From Actinomycetota bacterium (lineage in GTDB: Bacteria > Actinomycetota > Actinomycetes > Actinomycetales > Microbacteriaceae), in NCBI GenBank assembly GCA_947449765.1, contig CANFSP010000004.1:62001-126000 (forward strand): 64,000 bases of DNA, in the 5' to 3' direction. A program made the translations under genes and the position numbers. Each line of letters starts with the position of its first letter. Within the stretch, counting starts at the first letter, position 1. The notes beneath the pieces were generated by a model. The model did not search any database. It saw only the letters and a list, made by a program, of their open reading frames with translations, and had not been told where the DNA came from. Of this stretch, positions 17,278 through 25,524 are shown in pieces.

Positions 17278-18615
17278 CTACAAGATCGTCAGGTTGCGGT
17301 TAAGCTCAAACGGAGTTACTTGCGACCGGTACTCGCTCCATTCCTTGCGCTTATTGAGCAAGACGTAGTCGAAAGTTTTTGCGCCAAGCGTTTCCGCGAC
17401 GAGCTCGCTTTCCTCCATGATTGAAATCGCGTGATCCAAGCTCGATGGAAGAGCTCGATATCCCAAAGCTCGACGCTCCGTGTCGGTCAATTCCCACACG
17501 TTGTCTTGTGCTTCAGCAGGAAGTTCGTATCCCTCTTCGATACCTTTTAGTCCGGCGGCAAGCAAGACACTGTAAGCAAGATAGGGGTTCGCCGCGGAAT
17601 CAATTGCGCGATATTCGATGCGGCAACTCTGGCTTTTATTGGGCTTGTACAGCGGAACCCGAATCAGCGCTGACCTGTTGTTGTGGCCCCAGGTGACAAA
17701 ACTTGGTGCCTCGTCTCCACCCCACAAGCGCTTGTAACTATTGACGTACTGATTGGTTATCGCCGTGATTTCAGGAGCGTGATGCAAGAGCCCCGCGATG
17801 AACGAACGACCTGTCTTCGACAACTGGTACTGAGCACCGGCTTCAAAGAACGCATTCGTGTCGCCCTCAAAGAGTGACATGTGGGTGTGCATACCGGAAC
17901 CAGGATGCTCAGCAAATGGCTTCGGCATGAACGTTGCGTAGACGCCCTGTTCCATAGCAACTTCCTTGATAACCGTTCTAAAAGTCATCACGTTATCCGC
18001 CGTCGTCAGGGCGTCGGCGTATCGCAGATCGATCTCATTTTGCCCAGGACCCGCTTCGTGGTGACTGAACTCAACGGATATGCCGAGGTCCTCCAGCATG
18101 CGAACAGCCCGACGACGAAAATCGTGCCCCGAGCCTCCTGGCACGTTGTCAAAATATCCAGCTGAATCGATTGGTTTGGCTCCACCGGCTTGCCAATTCG
18201 AATCTTCAAGAAGGTAAAACTCAATTTCTGGATGGGTGTAGAAGGTAAACCCTCGTTCCGCGGCCTGAGCCAGTGTGCGCTTGAGCACGTTTCGCGGGTC
18301 GGCCGTTGCTGGCTGACCGTCGGGCGTCGTGATGTCGCAGAACATGCGGGCGGTGGGGTCAACCTCACCGCGCCACGGCAAGATCTGAAAGGTCGATGGA
18401 TCGGGCTGAGCCAGCACATCAGCTTCGAACGAGCGGGTCAATCCTTCAATCGCTGATCCGTCAAGACCTACGCCCTCCGCAAAGGCACCCTCGATTTCGG
18501 CAGGCGCAACGGCCACTGATTTGAGAGTGCCCACAACATCGGTGAACCAGAGTCGAACAAACTTGATGCCTCGTTCTTCAATAGTGCGGAGCACAAAGTC
18601 TTGTTGCTTATCCAT
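17278..18615 (-). CDS. glnA2: Type I glutamine synthetase, GlnA2-like
   Basis: 445 aa. It condenses glutamate and ammonia with ATP. Active-site segments include TDVVGTLKSV, metal ligands E129/E131 in HPEIEFYLLE, E187 and E194 in HEAGPGQNEID, HxH-type GSGMHTHMSLFEG, and ATP/phosphate-binding NNRSALIRVP with RIEYRAID. The length and the short loop before the C-terminus fit the alpha-type GlnA2 and not the adenylylated GlnA1. A tyrosine (Y363 in EGYELP) aligns with the adenylylation region, but modification of this subfamily is not established. Ribosome site GAGAGG. It diverges from nadE (40 bp) and leads into glnE. Confidence 0.92.
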   Translation of the reverse strand: MDKQQDFVLRTIEERGIKFVRLWFTDVVGTLKSVAVAPAEIEGAFAEGVGLDGSAIEGLTRSFEADVLAQPDPSTFQILPWRGEVDPTARMFCDITTPDGQPATADPRNVLKRTLAQAAERGFTFYTHPEIEFYLLEDSNWQAGGAKPIDSAGYFDNVPGGSGHDFRRRAVRMLEDLGISVEFSHHEAGPGQNEIDLRYADALTTADNVMTFRTVIKEVAMEQGVYATFMPKPFAEHPGSGMHTHMSLFEGDTNAFFEAGAQYQLSKTGRSFIAGLLHHAPEITAITNQYVNSYKRLWGGDEAPSFVTWGHNNRSALIRVPLYKPNKSQSCRIEYRAIDSAANPYLAYSVLLAAGLKGIEEGYELPAEAQDNVWELTDTERRALGYRALPSSLDHAISIMEESELVAETLGAKTFDYVLLNKRKEWSEYRSQVTPFELNRNLTIL

Positions 18616-18642
18616 CGGAGAAAACCTCTCTTACCTCGCTAC

Positions 18643-18648
18643 TAGGCT
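18643..18648 (+). promoter_or_regulatory. -10 element of nadE (leaderless)
   Basis: TAGGCT followed by 7 nt and the ATG at 18656. The same hexamer precedes def at 39878. Confidence 0.55.
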
Positions 18649-18655
18649 ACTGAAT

Positions 18656-20389
18656 ATGCCGGTACTTCGCCTCGCCCTCGCTCAAACGAATCCTCGCGTG
18701 GGCGACCTCGTCTCGAACGCGGAGAAAATCCGTCACGCTATGGGTCGTGCGCGTGAACAGGATGCTCATCTCGTTGCCTTTCCCGAGATGTCACTTACTG
18801 GCTACCCGATTGAGGACCTCGCCCTTCGACGAGATTTTCTTGAACGCGCGCATGACTCACTGACCCAACTGGCCGCCGACATCGCCGCCGATGGTAACGG
18901 TGACACGGTAGCAATCATTGGTCTCCCCACTGGCCCCGTATCCCCCACGCTTCGTACTACTCACCCGCATGCCATGGCGCACAACTCCGCAGCAGTAGTT
19001 CAAAACGGTCGCGTGCTGGGCTATTACCACAAACAGCACTTGCCTAACTATTCAGTGTTTGACGAGTACCGCAATTTCGTTCCGGGTACTCGTGCGACGG
19101 CTATTCGCCTTCTGGACACCGACATTGCCCTGATTATTTGCGAAGACATGTGGCAAGAAAACGGACCACTTGACGCGCTCGACGCGCTGAAGCCCGGATT
19201 AATCCTGGTTATCAACGGCTCGCCTTTCGAGCGCGATAAAACAGACGTCCGTCACAAGCTCGCGCACGCGCACGCGAATGCGATGGACGCGCCGCTTGCC
19301 TACGTGAATCTCGTTGGTGGGCAAGACGATCTCGTTTTTGACGGACAAAGTTTTGTCATGCTTCCTTCGGGGACAATTTCCGATCGTGCAGTCGCTTTCG
19401 ACGAAGATCTCGTCATAACTGACATCAACGTCGCGTCACATGTGTCACGCGCGGATCACCACCTCGAGACGGATGTGAACGTCATCGTGACGGATCCGGT
19501 TCCGTCTATTTCCGGCTCGAGCGTTGACCGAATTGAGCCCGCATCAATGAGTGAGGTCGAAGAGATTTGGCGAGCGCTTACCCTTGGGTTGCGCGACTAC
19601 GTCAATAAAAACAACTTCCCCAGTGTCATTCTCGGTCTCTCAGGTGGAATAGATTCCGCCGTGTGTGCATCCCTTGCCGTAGATGCTCTCGGTCCTGAAC
19701 GAGTGGTTGGAGTGTCGATGCCGAGCAAATACTCCTCTGACCATTCGCAGACTGATGCAGCTGACCTGGCACATCGTCTCTCCATTCGCTTTCAAACGGA
19801 ACCGATAGCAAACCTAGTCTCGCCTCTTGAAACCCAGCTCGGCCTCGACTCCGTTGCCGCCGAAAATCTTCAAGCGCGCATCCGAGGGGTCATTCTGATG
19901 GGGCTTGCGAATCAGGAGGGTCACCTCACTCTCACGACGGGTAACAAGTCTGAACTTGCCGTCGGATACTCGACAATTTATGGTGATTCCGTTGGCGGAT
20001 TTGCGCCCCTCAAGGACGTGCCCAAGACATTGGTGTGGGAATTAGCACGGTGGCGCAATTCGCGCGCGGTCGCACTCGGCGAAACGCCACCCATCCCCGA
20101 AAACAGCATTTCAAAACCTCCTTCTGCGGAATTGCGTCCTGATCAAACCGATCAAGATTCTTTACCCCCCTATGAGGTGTTAGACGATATTTTGGAGCGC
20201 TATATTTCTGACCACGCGTCATTCGGTGACATCGTGGGAGCCGGGCATGACGCAGCAACCGTTTCTCGAATTATCGGTTTAGTGAACCGCGCAGAGTGGA
20301 AGCGACGCCAGGGCGCGATTGGGCCAAAGATAAGTGGGATGGCATTTGGTCGAGACCGACGTCTACCCATCACAGCGTTTTTCGGCTGA
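18656..20389 (+). CDS. nadE: Glutamine-dependent NAD+ synthetase
   Basis: 577 aa from the ATG at 18656; longer readings extend into the divergent glnA2 and are rejected. An N-terminal nitrilase-type glutaminase has the triad E44 (FPEMS), K126 (YYHKQHLPNYS) and C162 (IICEDMW). The C-terminal ATP-pyrophosphatase domain carries SGGIDS (329-334). Ammonia from glutamine is channelled to amidate deamido-NAD. This two-domain form is usual in Actinobacteria. Its place beside glutamine synthetase is conserved context. The leaderless -10 box supports the chosen start. Confidence 0.95.
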   Translation: MPVLRLALAQTNPRVGDLVSNAEKIRHAMGRAREQDAHLVAFPEMSLTGYPIEDLALRRDFLERAHDSLTQLAADIAADGNGDTVAIIGLPTGPVSPTLRTTHPHAMAHNSAAVVQNGRVLGYYHKQHLPNYSVFDEYRNFVPGTRATAIRLLDTDIALIICEDMWQENGPLDALDALKPGLILVINGSPFERDKTDVRHKLAHAHANAMDAPLAYVNLVGGQDDLVFDGQSFVMLPSGTISDRAVAFDEDLVITDINVASHVSRADHHLETDVNVIVTDPVPSISGSSVDRIEPASMSEVEEIWRALTLGLRDYVNKNNFPSVILGLSGGIDSAVCASLAVDALGPERVVGVSMPSKYSSDHSQTDAADLAHRLSIRFQTEPIANLVSPLETQLGLDSVAAENLQARIRGVILMGLANQEGHLTLTTGNKSELAVGYSTIYGDSVGGFAPLKDVPKTLVWELARWRNSRAVALGETPPIPENSISKPPSAELRPDQTDQDSLPPYEVLDDILERYISDHASFGDIVGAGHDAATVSRIIGLVNRAEWKRRQGAIGPKISGMAFGRDRRLPITAFFG

Positions 20390-20405
20390 CACCTGCGACA
20401 CGACT

Positions 20406-20411
20406 TACAAT
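20406..20411 (+). promoter_or_regulatory. -10 element of panB (leaderless)
   Basis: TACAAT, then 6 nt, then the ATG at 20418. It is close to the TATAAT consensus. Confidence 0.6.
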
Positions 20412-20417
20412 CAAGTT

Positions 20418-21245
20418 ATGACATCCGACGCGGTATCCCGCAAACGAGTTCGCACGCGCCACTTCCAGCAGGCCAAGGCAGACGGCGTCAAAATCGTGGG
20501 TCTTACCAGCTACGACATGCTCACCGCCAGAATTTTTGATCAGGCAGACATCGACTTTCTTCTCGTTGGCGATTCTGCAGCAAACGTTGTCCTGGGATAC
20601 GACTCCACAATCCCCGTAAGCCTCGACGAGCTCATTCCTTTGACACGTGCAGTGGCAACCAGTGTCACGCGAGCGTTCGTGATCGCAGACATGCCTTTTG
20701 GCTCCTACGAAGAGGGTCCTGATCAGGCGCTGAGGACAGCGATGAGATTTATGAAAGAGACTCACGCCCACGCGGTAAAGCTTGAGGGAGGTGTTCGGAG
20801 CCACAAACAGATTCGTCGCATCGTCGAGTCGGGTATTCCTGTCATGGGTCACGTCGGCTTTACCCCGCAGAGCGAACACGGTCTCGGTGGACACCTCGTT
20901 CAGGGTCGCGGTGAGTCTGCCGAGCGCGTTCTCGCCGATGCACACGCGGTGGAGGATGCCGGTGCTTTCGCCGTAGTCCTTGAACTGATGCCTGCGGAAC
21001 TTGCCGAGCGCATCACGCGCGAGTTGAGCATCCCCACAATAAGTGTCGGTGCTGGCCCACACTGTGATGGGCAATTACTCGTCTGGACAGATTTCGCCGG
21101 GATGAGCGATGCTCGAGTCCCTCGCTTTGTCAAGCAGTATGCCCAGCTCGCGGCCACGCTACGAGCGGCAGCAGAAGAATTTCGTGAGGAAGTGAGATCT
21201 GGCGCCTACCCCGGTGCCGAGCACTCATTCTTCGACGAGGAATAG
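20418..21245 (+). CDS. panB: 3-methyl-2-oxobutanoate hydroxymethyltransferase
   Basis: 275 aa. It adds a hydroxymethyl group from methylene-tetrahydrofolate to alpha-ketoisovalerate, the first committed step of pantothenate synthesis. Family segments are LTSYDMLTARIFDQADIDFL, VGDSAANVVLGYDST with metal-binding aspartates, KLEGG, GHVGFTPQSEHGLGG, and LELMP followed by SVGAGPHCDGQLLVWTDFAG. The ATG at 20418 is preferred over an upstream ATG at 20334 that lies inside nadE, because a TACAAT box is placed 6 nt before it. PanC and panE are not in the window. Confidence 0.95.
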   Translation: MTSDAVSRKRVRTRHFQQAKADGVKIVGLTSYDMLTARIFDQADIDFLLVGDSAANVVLGYDSTIPVSLDELIPLTRAVATSVTRAFVIADMPFGSYEEGPDQALRTAMRFMKETHAHAVKLEGGVRSHKQIRRIVESGIPVMGHVGFTPQSEHGLGGHLVQGRGESAERVLADAHAVEDAGAFAVVLELMPAELAERITRELSIPTISVGAGPHCDGQLLVWTDFAGMSDARVPRFVKQYAQLAATLRAAAEEFREEVRSGAYPGAEHSFFDEE

Positions 21246-21254
21246 CGCTTCAGC

Positions 21255-21437
21255 TCAGCGATCGTTTTCTTCGTCTGCGCGCCACTTGTCGGAATGCTCC
21301 TTGAGACTTTCCGGCGCACGTGCTGCTTCTTCACGCGTCTCGTAAGGGCCCGCGCGATTCACGCTGGGGCTCAGGCGACCGAATTCCACCTCACCTGTAA
21401 CCAAGTTGTACCAAAACTTTTCACCGGAGTCACTCAT
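21255..21437 (-). CDS. 60-residue SPOR-type small protein
   Basis: 60 aa. The core [15 protein letters not shown] then [14 protein letters not shown] matches the small SPOR-domain proteins found between panB and map in Microbacteriaceae, as I remember that synteny. SPOR domains elsewhere bind denuded peptidoglycan outside the cell. This protein has no signal peptide or membrane helix, so it must act in the cytoplasm or have another partner. It is rich in charged residues at the C-terminus. Its TAGACT -10 box is 7 nt from the ATG and overlaps the start of map. Function unknown. Confidence 0.8.
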   Translation of the reverse strand: MSDSGEKFWYNLVTGEVEFGRLSPSVNRAGPYETREEAARAPESLKEHSDKWRADEENDR

Positions 21438-21450
21438 AGAATTGAGTCTA
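21437..21450. promoter_or_regulatory. Back-to-back -10 elements of SPOR gene and map
   Basis: On the plus strand TAGAAT (21437-21442) lies 7 nt before the map ATG (21450). On the minus strand TAGACT (21450-21445) lies 7 nt before the SPOR ATG (21437). Each -10 hexamer begins on the first base of the opposite gene's start codon. The intergenic gap is only 12 bp. No good -35 is visible for either. Confidence 0.6.
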
Positions 21451-22325
21451 TGCCTAAGGACTCAGCTGGTTTTCTTGTTCCCGGCAAGCTCTCCCCGATG
21501 AGAAGCGTTCCAGGCTCAATTTCCCGCCCAGAGTACGTGGGCAGACAACATCCGGCACCTCACGTCGGCGGAGATGTAGTCAACGGTGAGACTCTTGAAA
21601 GGATCCGAACCGCTAGTCGTCTCGCCGCCAATGCTCTGCAGCACGTTGGCCAGCTCATCCGACCCGGACTCACCACAAACGAAATTGATGTCGCGGGCCA
21701 TGACTACTTGGTAGCTCATGGTGCCTACCCGTCAACCCTCGGGTATCGCGGGTTTCCCAAGTCGCTCTGCACTTCGGTAAACGAGGTCATTTGTCATGGA
21801 ATTCCGGACGATACGACACTCGAGTCCGGAGACATCGTGAATGTTGATATCACCGCGTTTTACAACGGCGTTCATGGGGACACCAACAAAACTTTCATGG
21901 TTGGCGATGTCACGACTGAAATAAGTGACCTGGTCGAACGAACTCACGAAGCCCTCAACCGTGGCATTAACGCAGTAGCCCCCGGACGAGCAGTGAATGT
22001 GATCGGGCGCGCGATCGAATCTTATGCAAAGCGGTTCGGATACGGCGTCGTCCGCGACTTCACCGGGCATGGAGTGGGGACGAGTTTTCACAGTGGACTC
22101 ATCATTCCTCACTACGATTCCTCCCCGATGTATGGCGACATCATGGAAGAGGGCATGGTTTTTACGATTGAACCGATGCTCACACTGGGAACACACGAGT
22201 GGTCAATGTGGGATGACGGCTGGACCGTTGTCACCAAAGACAAATCAATGACGGCACAGTTTGAACACACCGTGGTTGTCACCAAGACTGGAGCTGAGAT
22301 TCTGACGCTCCCTGAACCGGTATGA
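21450..22325 (+). CDS. map: Methionine aminopeptidase, type I
   Basis: 291 aa from the ATG at 21450. It removes the initiator methionine from nascent proteins. Dimetal ligands are visible in [16 protein letters not shown] (two Asp), GHGVGTSFH (His), TIEPML (Glu) and QFEHTVVV (Glu). About 40 residues precede the catalytic fold, as in the actinobacterial MetAP1c form. A longer reading from 21294 runs back through the opposite-strand SPOR gene and is rejected; the TAGAAT box supports 21450. The stop overlaps ppgK (ATGA), so the two are coupled. Confidence 0.94.
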   Translation: MPKDSAGFLVPGKLSPMRSVPGSISRPEYVGRQHPAPHVGGDVVNGETLERIRTASRLAANALQHVGQLIRPGLTTNEIDVAGHDYLVAHGAYPSTLGYRGFPKSLCTSVNEVICHGIPDDTTLESGDIVNVDITAFYNGVHGDTNKTFMVGDVTTEISDLVERTHEALNRGINAVAPGRAVNVIGRAIESYAKRFGYGVVRDFTGHGVGTSFHSGLIIPHYDSSPMYGDIMEEGMVFTIEPMLTLGTHEWSMWDDGWTVVTKDKSMTAQFEHTVVVTKTGAEILTLPEPV

Positions 22326-23086
22326 GGGAATCCCCGATGACGCAGGGCCTATCCATTGGACTAGATATCGGGGGAACCGGTATCAAAGCAGGAATTGTGA
22401 ATGTTCACACGGGGGAACTCGTCTCGGAACGGGTCAAGGTTGCGACGCCAGCTGGCGCTAAGCCGGAGAGCGTTGTTGCCGCAACCCAAAGCCTGCTCTC
22501 ACAATTGAATGCTCCAGAAAATATCCCGCTGGGAATAGCTTTTCCGTCGATTGTGGTCGATGTGGTAACACTTCTCGCTGCCAACATTGATCAATCGTGG
22601 ATAGGTCTCAACGCTGGGCAACTATTTTCGACTCGACTCCACCGAGAAGTCACCATCATCAATGACGCCGACGCAGCCGGAGTTGCAGAGGTCGCCTTCG
22701 GTGCTGGCAAAGACATCCCCGGTCTCATCATCATGACGACGCTGGGAACGGGAATAGGAAGCGCTCTTTTTATGGACGGCGTGCTGATTCCTAACGCTGA
22801 ACTCGGGCATCTCACAATCGGTCGTCATGAGGCGGAATCGTGGGCGTCGAACGCCGTGAGAGAAAAGAAACAACTCTCGTGGAAACGGTGGTCGCGACGA
22901 CTGCAAGAGTATTTCGCAGAGTTAGAGATGCTGTTTTCTCCGAGCCTCATCATCGTTGGTGGCGGTGTGTCGAAATATGCCGAAGAATTTCTGCCGCGCC
23001 TGTCCTTACGGACTCCGATTGTAGCCGCGTCTTTTCGCAACAATGCCGGAATCGTCGGCGCTGCTCGCTTGTCGTCGCGCCCGTAA
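22322..23086 (+). CDS. ppgK: Polyphosphate glucokinase
   Basis: 254 aa (ATG 22322 overlapping map; ATG 22337 also possible). It is a ROK-fold kinase with the phosphate motif [21 protein letters not shown] with the catalytic aspartate, [12 protein letters not shown] and [14 protein letters not shown]. The family uses polyphosphate and/or ATP to make glucose 6-phosphate and is typical of Actinobacteria. The C-terminal [13 protein letters not shown] is conserved in ROK proteins. It ends 14 bp before the 3' end of the opposite-strand RNase P RNA. Confidence 0.92.
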   Translation: MRESPMTQGLSIGLDIGGTGIKAGIVNVHTGELVSERVKVATPAGAKPESVVAATQSLLSQLNAPENIPLGIAFPSIVVDVVTLLAANIDQSWIGLNAGQLFSTRLHREVTIINDADAAGVAEVAFGAGKDIPGLIIMTTLGTGIGSALFMDGVLIPNAELGHLTIGRHEAESWASNAVREKKQLSWKRWSRRLQEYFAELEMLFSPSLIIVGGGVSKYAEEFLPRLSLRTPIVAASFRNNAGIVGAARLSSRP

Positions 23087-23100
23087 CCATCAAGTCTGGC

Positions 23101-23463
23101 GTGAATGGGTCGGCCGATACGCCGGGTTCTGTAGCACGAGTGCTGACGGTCATCTATCTCGGGCTGCTGTTACCAGAAGCCTCTAGCGGTCTACCCGGAA
23201 ACTCGACGAGCAGTCGTGAGCGTTTCCTGTTTGACCTTGCTCCGAGTGAGGTTTACCTAGCCGATGCAGTCACCTGCGTCGCTGGTGGTCTCTTACACCA
23301 CCGTTTCACCCTTACCTCCGGTCGAGACCGGCGGCGGTTTACTTTCTGTTGCACTTGCTTGCGGGTTGCCCCGAGTGGGTGTTACCCACCACCCTGCTCT
23401 GTGGAGCCCGGACGTTCCTCGGCACGCACGCGTGACGCGACCGTCTAGCCAACCCATTCACGT
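23101..23463 (-). ncRNA. rnpB: RNase P RNA, class A
   Basis: The RNA reads leftward and shows the universal landmarks in order: GAGGAACGTCCGGGCTCC, GCAACAGAAAGTAAACCGCC, AGGTAAGGGTGAAACGGTGG and ACAGAACCCGGCGTATCGGC. Helix P1 closes the molecule: GTGAATGGGT at 23452-23461 pairs with ACCCATTCAC at 23101-23110. Length of about 360 nt fits bacterial class A. It is the catalytic part of the enzyme that matures tRNA 5' ends. The position between ppgK and an RNase H gene is conserved. End coordinates are estimated from P1 and the upstream -10 box. Confidence 0.95.
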
Positions 23464-23469
23464 GAGATA

Positions 23470-23475
23470 AGTTTA
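23470..23475 (-). promoter_or_regulatory. -10 element of rnpB, inside the upstream stop codon
   Basis: TAAACT on the minus strand; its TAA is the stop codon of the RNase H gene. The predicted RNA start is about 7 nt further on, near 23463. Confidence 0.5.
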
Positions 23476-23904
23476 CGAGGTACGAACGATAAAGCTTTCG
23501 CGCGCATCCATTGATCGATTGGCGGCGGCGTCCGCCCGAGCGTTTTGCTCTCGAGGAATCCACTCAAATGTCACCGTTCGAGCGGCAATAATACTTCGGG
23601 CCTGCGCTGCCAAGTTCTGCATATCGGGATGCTTAATTTTCCATCGACCCATCATCTGTTCGACAACGAGTTTCGAGTCCATCCGGACGTGAACCACCGC
23701 ATCCGGTACTTCACCGAAGAGGTGGGAAAGTCCAGCGATCATGCCGTGATACTCGGCAACATTGTTCGTGGCCACACCGACATAAATTCCGATTTCCGCA
23801 ACAACAGTGCCCGAAGAGGCGTCAATAACGACAGCCCCTCCAGCGGCAGGTCCTGGATTGCCACGGGAACCGCCATCGGCTTCGACGATGAAGTGAGTCA
23901 CCAC
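23473..23904 (-). CDS. RNase HI-like protein
   Basis: 143 aa. The four carboxylates of RNase H are present: D10 (VEADGGSRGNPGPA), E51 (NNVAEYHG), D76 (VRMDSKLVVEQMMG) and D125 (NARADAAAN). The enzyme should cleave RNA in RNA-DNA hybrids. Many actinobacterial homologues are fused to a C-terminal phosphatase-like domain; this one is the RNase H domain only. It overlaps the upstream zinc-ribbon gene by 7 nt. It is last in the operon that begins after tRNA-Val. Confidence 0.9.
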   Translation of the reverse strand: MVTHFIVEADGGSRGNPGPAAGGAVVIDASSGTVVAEIGIYVGVATNNVAEYHGMIAGLSHLFGEVPDAVVHVRMDSKLVVEQMMGRWKIKHPDMQNLAAQARSIIAARTVTFEWIPREQNARADAAANRSMDARESFIVRTS

Positions 23905-24635
23905 AAACCTGATTCGTCATTGCGAATAAGGATGCAGTTACTCGTTGGGCACAGAATGACCTCGTCGAGGGGTGATGATCGAATCACTTCGATTGCGGCA
24001 GCTGACAGAGCCATTCCACTTCCTCCGGAGACACCTCGAGATAGTGCGGCAGCACCGATTCCGTACCTCTCACGCTGGCGTTCATACAGATCGACAAGCT
24101 CACTTGGTAGGCTACGAACCACTGTCTGCTTCTCGAACAACAGTTTTTCATGCTCAGCGTCGATGAGTGACAACTGCTCGATGGAATCAGCTGCGACGTT
24201 TTCTAAATCCGTTGCAATCCGTGCTCGAGTTTCTTCGCACTCTCCAAGCTGCCTTTCACACTCCTCGAGTCGCTCGAGTAGAGATAATTCGGTGGATTCC
24301 AGATTTTCTTTGCGCGCCGTAAGAGTCTGAATCTCGTGCTCCAGACCTTGAGCATCCTTAGCCGACGACGTTTGGGACAGCTGTTCGGCATCGCGAGTCA
24401 GACGACTTTGGACCACTTTGACGTCACTGTCCAGCTTGGCCAAATCGCTGGTGAGATCATCACGTAAACCACTCAGGTGAATGAGTTGGGGTGACAAGTC
24501 GGCGAGTGACTGTCTCAAGAGCGCTGAACGCTCCTGAGTGCGAACCGCATCTGCTGAACGCCGATTAGCCGTGATGAGATTGTCGATGCTCTGAACGGTG
24601 AGGAGCGCTTGTTGGTCATCCGGACTAGCCTTCAT
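23898..24635 (-). CDS. Coiled-coil protein with degenerate C4 zinc ribbon
   Basis: 245 aa. Residues about 20-190 are long heptad-like helices (for example DLTSDLAKLDSDVKVVQSRL), as in the actinobacterial CT398/zf-RING_7 family of coiled-coil plus C-terminal zinc-ribbon proteins. In that family the tail normally has two CxxC pairs. Here the first pair reads S203-GG-S206 and the second C229-PT-S232 with an extra C234, so the C4 site is lost or altered. The gene start overlaps nif3 (ATGA). Conserved neighbours nif3 and the RNase H gene support the family call. Molecular role unknown. Confidence 0.85.
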   Translation of the reverse strand: MKASPDDQQALLTVQSIDNLITANRRSADAVRTQERSALLRQSLADLSPQLIHLSGLRDDLTSDLAKLDSDVKVVQSRLTRDAEQLSQTSSAKDAQGLEHEIQTLTARKENLESTELSLLERLEECERQLGECEETRARIATDLENVAADSIEQLSLIDAEHEKLLFEKQTVVRSLPSELVDLYERQRERYGIGAAALSRGVSGGSGMALSAAAIEVIRSSPLDEVILCPTSNCILIRNDESGLW

Positions 24636-25489
24636 TGTGAGACCTCACGATTGTCAATCACAACGAAATCCCACGGGTCCGTTGAGAGGGTGGATACAGT
24701 AATCGGGATCCGAGAAAAAACTCCACCTAACTGGTCGCGCGCCCTACTCAGCCACAACGACTCGCCAGCCCAATGAGATATGTCGATGAGCGCGGGACCG
24801 CGTCCTAGTCTCCGGCGTTCAGCAGCATCCAGTGCGGGATGATGACGCAAATCGCTGGTGATGTACACGTCCGACGCCGTGACACCTTCAGCGGTGAGAA
24901 GAGAGTCACCTGCTCCCCCACATAAAGCCACGGTGTGAACGAGCGCATCCGGATCTCCAGAGACGCGAATTCCCGAGGTTGTCGCCGGCAAAGCGTGGGC
25001 TAGACGCTGAACCAGACCGTCCAAACTGACCGGGTTCGATAGCCCGCCTACGCGTCCGATACCGTGAAGAGTGCCGTTGGGTGCGCCCTCGCCAAACTGT
25101 ATAGGGACACACTCGGTGAGACCGATCACATCAGCAAGAACGTCAGAAACACCCCCCAACGCACTATCTGCGTTCGTGTGTGCACACAGAACAGAAATTC
25201 TTTCGCGATTACACAGCGCGATAATCTGTCCTTTTTCATCGTCTTCGTTGACGGAAAATATCCCACGCAAGAGAAACGGATGATGGGAAATAATCAGGTT
25301 GGCGCCGCGCTCTATTGCTTCACGGACCGTGCCGAGCGTAACGTCGACGACCAGGAGAACTCCACTTACTTCCCCGCCGAGGGTCCCGATCTGCAATCCT
25401 GGTCGATCCCATTCCTCAGCAAATTCGGTCGGCCAGAAGCGATTCATAGTCGAATTAACCTGCTCGACTGAGACTCGGCCCTCATGCAT
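24632..25489 (-). CDS. Nif3-like dinuclear metal centre protein
   Basis: 285 aa, the usual length for the DUF34/NIF3 (YbgI, GTP cyclohydrolase I type 2) family. Metal-binding signatures include ANLIISHHPFLLRGI, CAHTNADSALGGVSDVLAD, and near the end IDISHWAGESLWL. Members form hexameric rings with a two-metal site; the biochemical role is debated. It precedes and overlaps the coiled-coil zinc-ribbon gene, a well-kept actinobacterial pairing. A 35-bp gap separates it from the upstream disordered protein, so all four are probably one operon. Confidence 0.9.
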   Translation of the reverse strand: MHEGRVSVEQVNSTMNRFWPTEFAEEWDRPGLQIGTLGGEVSGVLLVVDVTLGTVREAIERGANLIISHHPFLLRGIFSVNEDDEKGQIIALCNRERISVLCAHTNADSALGGVSDVLADVIGLTECVPIQFGEGAPNGTLHGIGRVGGLSNPVSLDGLVQRLAHALPATTSGIRVSGDPDALVHTVALCGGAGDSLLTAEGVTASDVYITSDLRHHPALDAAERRRLGRGPALIDISHWAGESLWLSRARDQLGGVFSRIPITVSTLSTDPWDFVVIDNREVSQ

Positions 25490-25524
25490 CGGAGTGGCAC
25501 CGGGGCGTGAAAACTTGGCGCGGG

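Noticed and set aside
20370-21074. 234-residue minus-strand frame over panB
   Set aside because: Antisense to panB with no domain; panB carries all motifs and a promoter box.
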